The notes beneath the pieces are model-generated. The model did not search any database, was not told where the DNA came from, and was given only the letters and a program-made list of their open reading frames with translations. From Streptomyces sp. ATexAB-D23 (GTDB taxonomy: Bacteria; Actinomycetota; Actinomycetes; Streptomycetales; Streptomycetaceae), in NCBI RefSeq assembly GCF_000373645.1, contig NZ_KB892013.1, forward strand, positions 1-64,000: a stretch of DNA of 64,000 nt. Reading direction: 5' to 3'. The position numbers and the translations under genes are program-made. The first letter of the stretch is position 1, and every line of letters starts with the position of its first letter. Positions 61,498 through 64,000 of this stretch are shown here, in pieces.

Positions 61498-62523
61498 TCA
61501 CAGCCAGCTCCTCACGCGTTCGATCAGCCGGGCCGGGTCGGGGCCGACCGGGGTGACGTTGAGCATGGTCACGCCCGCCTCGCGGAAGACCTCGACGCGG
61601 TCGCGGACGTATCCCTCGGGGCCGGCCAGGCAGAGGCGCTCCAGCAGTTCGGCCGGGACGGCGGCCTCCGCCTCCTTCTTACGGCCCGCGAGGTAGTGCT
61701 CCTGGATGGCCGCCGCCTCGCGCTCGTAGCCGTAGGAGCGGACGAGGTCGTGGTAGAAGTTGCGGCCGGGCGCGCCCATCCCGCCGACGTACAGGGCGAC
61801 GGTGGGCCGCAGGTGGTCGCGGACCTGCTCGGCGTCGTCCCCGATGGCCAGCAGGCCGCCCGCCACGACCTGGAGCGGGCCGAGCGAGGGATCGCGCCGG
61901 GCGGCGCCCTCGGACAGGGCGCCGCCCCAGACCTCGGCGGCGCGCTCGGGTACGTACAGGAAGGGCAGCCAGCCGTCCGCGATCTCGGCGGTCATACGGA
62001 CGTTGGCCGGGCCCAGCGCGGCGACGTACACGGGAATCGTGTCGCGCACCGGGTGGTTCAGCAGCTTCAGCGGCTTGCCGAGGGTGCCGCCCTTCTCGGG
62101 CGGCAGGGGCAGGTCGGTGATCCCGTGGTGCTCGATCACCTCGCGCCGCCAGATCCGCCGGGACAGCTCGATGACCTCGCGGGTGCGGCCGAGCGGGCGG
62201 TCGTAGCGGCGGCCGTGCCAGCCCTCGACCACCTGGGGCCCGGACGCGCCGACCCCGAGGAGGGCCTGGCCACCGCTGACCGCGTCCAGGCCGGCGGCGG
62301 TCTGGGCGATCAGGGCGGGGGTGCGGGAGTAGACGTTGACGATGGCCGAGCCGATCCGCATCCGGTCGGTCCTCGCGGCCAGATATCCCATGACCGTAGG
62401 GGAGTCGAAGCCGTACGCCTCCGCCACCCAGACGGCATCGAGTCCCGCCGACTCCAGGGCGGCGGCCCGGTCGGCGGCGGCACGCGGATCGCCGGCATAC
62501 GTCAGGGGTGAGGACAGTTCCAT
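61498..62523 (-). CDS. LLM-class F420-dependent oxidoreductase (Rv3520c-like)
   Basis: A 341-residue luciferase-like F420-dependent oxidoreductase. The start MELSSPLTYAGDPRAAADRA and the interior GVGASGPQVVEGWHGRRYDR and PVYVAALGPANVRMTAEIAD resemble the mycobacterial Rv3520c subgroup (TIGR03559). It is first in an operon with the acyl-CoA synthetase, so the pair may act on an acid-bearing terpenoid or lipid. GAGAGG precedes the ATG. The promoter carries a TetR-type site at 62576. Confidence 0.88.
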   Translation of the reverse strand: MELSSPLTYAGDPRAAADRAAALESAGLDAVWVAEAYGFDSPTVMGYLAARTDRMRIGSAIVNVYSRTPALIAQTAAGLDAVSGGQALLGVGASGPQVVEGWHGRRYDRPLGRTREVIELSRRIWRREVIEHHGITDLPLPPEKGGTLGKPLKLLNHPVRDTIPVYVAALGPANVRMTAEIADGWLPFLYVPERAAEVWGGALSEGAARRDPSLGPLQVVAGGLLAIGDDAEQVRDHLRPTVALYVGGMGAPGRNFYHDLVRSYGYEREAAAIQEHYLAGRKKEAEAAVPAELLERLCLAGPEGYVRDRVEVFREAGVTMLNVTPVGPDPARLIERVRSWL

Positions 62524-62575
62524 GGATTCCTCTCTCGGCGCGCTCAGGGCCCGCCTCAGCCCGGCCGGGATCTAC

Positions 62576-62590
62576 TGAGCGTTCGCTAAG
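62576..62590. promoter_or_regulatory. TetR operator copy 1, TGAGCGTTCGCTAAG
   Basis: A near-palindromic TGAGCGTTCGCTAAG, 53 bp upstream of the LLM-oxidoreductase gene. It matches the second copy at 62698 in 13 of 15 positions and has the TTAGCGA-type half-site typical of TetR regulators of lipid metabolism. Confidence 0.65.
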
Positions 62591-62697
62591 AACGTAGAAG
62601 TGCGGAGTCGGGTGGTCAACTCCCCGTACGTCACCAGTTTTTACGGGCATCTACCGGCAAGGCGCGCGCAGGCGGTACGCTGACCGCCGAAGTTTCC

Positions 62698-62712
62698 TGA
62701 TCGATCGCTAAG
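62698..62712. promoter_or_regulatory. TetR operator copy 2, TGATCGATCGCTAAG
   Basis: The second copy of the motif, TGATCGATCGCTAAG, 74 bp upstream of the TetR start. Together with copy 1 it brackets the divergent promoter region and probably allows one repressor to control both directions. Confidence 0.65.
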
Positions 62713-62785
62713 TAACAGGAATGAGGCACCCGCGACGCACGGGCCGCACGAGGCCGCCGGTCGCCGCCCGTCCCGAGGAGAGCAG

Positions 62786-63427
62786 TTGAGCACCGAGACC
62801 AGCCAGGACATCGCGGCACCGGCGGAGCACTGGCGCTCCTACCGCCCGCTCGACCTGCACCCGATCCTGTTGCACGCCATGGAGGCGTTCAACGAGCACG
62901 GCTACCACGGGACCTCGGTCCGGGACATCGCGGGCCGGGTGGGTGTCACCGTGCCCGCGCTCTACTACCACTACGCGAACAAGCAGGCCCTGCTGGCCAC
63001 CTTGCTGGAGACCTCCATCAAGGACGTCCTGGACCGGTGCCGGGCGGCGGCGGCCGAGGCCGGGGACGATCCGCTGGCGCGGTTCGGCGGCATGGTCGAG
63101 TCGATCGTGCTCTCCATGGCCCACCGCCGCCAACTGGCCTTCCTGGACACGGAGATCCGGAGCCTGGAGCCGGAGAACCGGGCACGTTACGTCGCGCTGC
63201 GCGACTACCTCGAACACATGCTTCTGGACACCGTGGAGGCGGGGCGCGCCCGGGGGGTGTTCGCCACGCCGATCCCCGCCGACGCGGTGCGCGCGGTGCT
63301 CATCATGTGCCAGGGGGTCGCCAACTGGTTCCGCGCGGACGGCCCGCTCACCGCCGAGCAGGTCGCGGAACGGCACGTCCTGCTGAGCCTCGGCACCGTG
63401 GGCCACCCCCCGGCGCCGGCGTCCTGA
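62786..63427 (+). CDS. TetR-family transcriptional regulator of the LLM/FadD operon
   Basis: A 213-residue TetR protein with helix-turn-helix TSVRDIAGRVGVTVPALYYH followed by YANKQALLATLL, and a C-terminal ligand domain of the KstR2/FadR-like kind. It starts with TTG at 62786, eight bases after GAGGAG. It is divergent from the LLM-FadD operon with two matching operator motifs between, and the DUF4334 gene follows 59 bp after its stop. A CoA thioester is the likely inducer. Confidence 0.9.
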   Translation: MSTETSQDIAAPAEHWRSYRPLDLHPILLHAMEAFNEHGYHGTSVRDIAGRVGVTVPALYYHYANKQALLATLLETSIKDVLDRCRAAAAEAGDDPLARFGGMVESIVLSMAHRRQLAFLDTEIRSLEPENRARYVALRDYLEHMLLDTVEAGRARGVFATPIPADAVRAVLIMCQGVANWFRADGPLTAEQVAERHVLLSLGTVGHPPAPAS

Positions 63428-63486
63428 CCGATCCCCCGCTCCCTCGGCCCGCTCCGACGTGGCCGTACCGACGAGAGGACTCCCCC

Positions 63487-63987
63487 ATGAACGTGCTCGA
63501 CGCCCGCGCCCGGTTCCAGGAGCTTCGGGAGCAGGACGGCCCGGTCGATCCGCTCGAACTCGACGCCGTCTGGGCCGTGCTGGACACCGTACGCCCGCAG
63601 GACATACTCGGCGCGTGGAAGGGCGGCGAGTTCCGCACCGGCCACCCGCTCGAAGGCATGCTGGCCAAGGCCGGCTGGTACGGCAAGACGTTCGCCTCGG
63701 TGCACGACGCCAAGCCGCTGATCTGCCGTGACGAGTCGGGCGCGCTGTACTCCAACCTGGAGCTGGGCCAGGGCGAGGCCAGCCTCTGGACGGTCGAGTT
63801 CCGCGGCGAGGCGACGGCCACCATGGTCTACGACGGCAGGCCGGTCCTCGACCACTTCAAGCGGGTGGACGGAGTCACGCTGATGGGGATCATGAACGCC
63901 AAGGGGGTGCCCGCCGACGGCCCCTTCTACTACTTCTTCCTGGAACGGGCCCCCGAGGCGGCGCCCGCCGCCGGAGAGGACGCGTGA
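63487..63987 (+). CDS. GXWXG/DUF4334 domain protein
   Basis: A 166-residue cytoplasmic protein. The N-terminal GXWXG domain is visible as DILGAWKGGEFRTGHPLEGM, and the C-terminal DUF4334 domain as LDHFKRVDGVTLMGIMNAKG, ending FYYFFLERA. Such proteins are found near lipid and steroid catabolism genes, but their activity is unknown. GAGAGGA precedes the ATG. It lies 59 bp after the TetR gene on the same strand and is the last complete gene before the window edge. Confidence 0.85.
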   Translation: MNVLDARARFQELREQDGPVDPLELDAVWAVLDTVRPQDILGAWKGGEFRTGHPLEGMLAKAGWYGKTFASVHDAKPLICRDESGALYSNLELGQGEASLWTVEFRGEATATMVYDGRPVLDHFKRVDGVTLMGIMNAKGVPADGPFYYFFLERAPEAAPAAGEDA

Positions 63988-64000
63988 GGCGCGTCCGCGC

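Noticed and set aside
61498..61501. GTG at 61501 as the acyl-CoA synthetase start
   Set aside because: It would be translationally coupled to the LLM gene, but the ATG at 61447 has AAGGAGG five bases upstream, a much better ribosome site; kept only as an alternative.

Overview
This is a very GC-rich stretch with the gene style of a Streptomyces-type actinomycete: GTG and TTG starts, stop/start overlaps such as ATGA and GTGA, many TetR/ROK/MarR/PadR regulators, F420-dependent oxidoreductases and secreted glycan-degrading enzymes. It looks like chromosomal accessory and catabolic territory. I see no phage, IS element, CRISPR array, rRNA or tRNA. The species cannot be named from the sequence.

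Layout. 0.2-6.3 kb: a ROK repressor divergent from a sugar ABC importer (binding protein, two permeases, no ATPase) and a GH1 beta-glucosidase. 6.4-12.5 kb: TetR regulator, 6-phosphogluconate dehydrogenase, DJ-1/PfpI protein, MgtC/SapB membrane protein and a PucR regulator. 12.6-17 kb: a DAP-decarboxylase-like PLP enzyme, a MarR regulator coupled to a second winged-helix protein, a tiny proline-rich protein, and panD-GNAT-racemase. 17-18.7 kb: a gene-poor scar holding remnants of an MFS exporter and a 2-keto-4-pentenoate hydratase. 19-26 kb: a secreted ricin-type lectin, then an operon (NhaC-type transporter, DapA-like aldolase/deaminase, three-part amino-acid dehydrogenase) facing an XRE-cupin regulator; it resembles hydroxyproline/imino-acid catabolism. 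26-30.7 kb: catalase, DUF6480 protein, secreted pectate lyase, DUF3592 membrane protein.

31-42.9 kb: an AurF-like di-iron oxygenase paired with a ferredoxin/FprA-type reductase; DoxX; a 2,4-dienoyl-CoA reductase-like flavoenzyme with a PadR regulator; a PAP2 phosphatase and EamA transporter divergent from a TetR regulator across a large palindromic operator; an SPFH protein coupled to an NAD-kinase-like protein; a NUDIX hydrolase; and an EF-G-binding FBP-domain protein. 43-54.9 kb: the most striking locus. A secreted GH35 beta-galactosidase, a Tat-exported DUF4838 protein, a sulfonate/taurine-type ABC importer and a cytoplasmic sulfatase face a ROK regulator translationally coupled to a formylglycine-generating enzyme that would activate the sulfatase. 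I infer a system for capturing and desulfating a sulfated glycan or glycoside. 55-64 kb: F420/LLM oxidoreductases, aldehyde dehydrogenase, TetR regulators, acyl-CoA dehydrogenase, long-chain acyl-CoA synthetase and a DUF4334 protein, suggesting lipid or terpenoid-acid catabolism.

Many divergent promoters carry clear inverted repeats, listed separately. All functional calls are by recognition of motifs and family resemblance; no database search was run.
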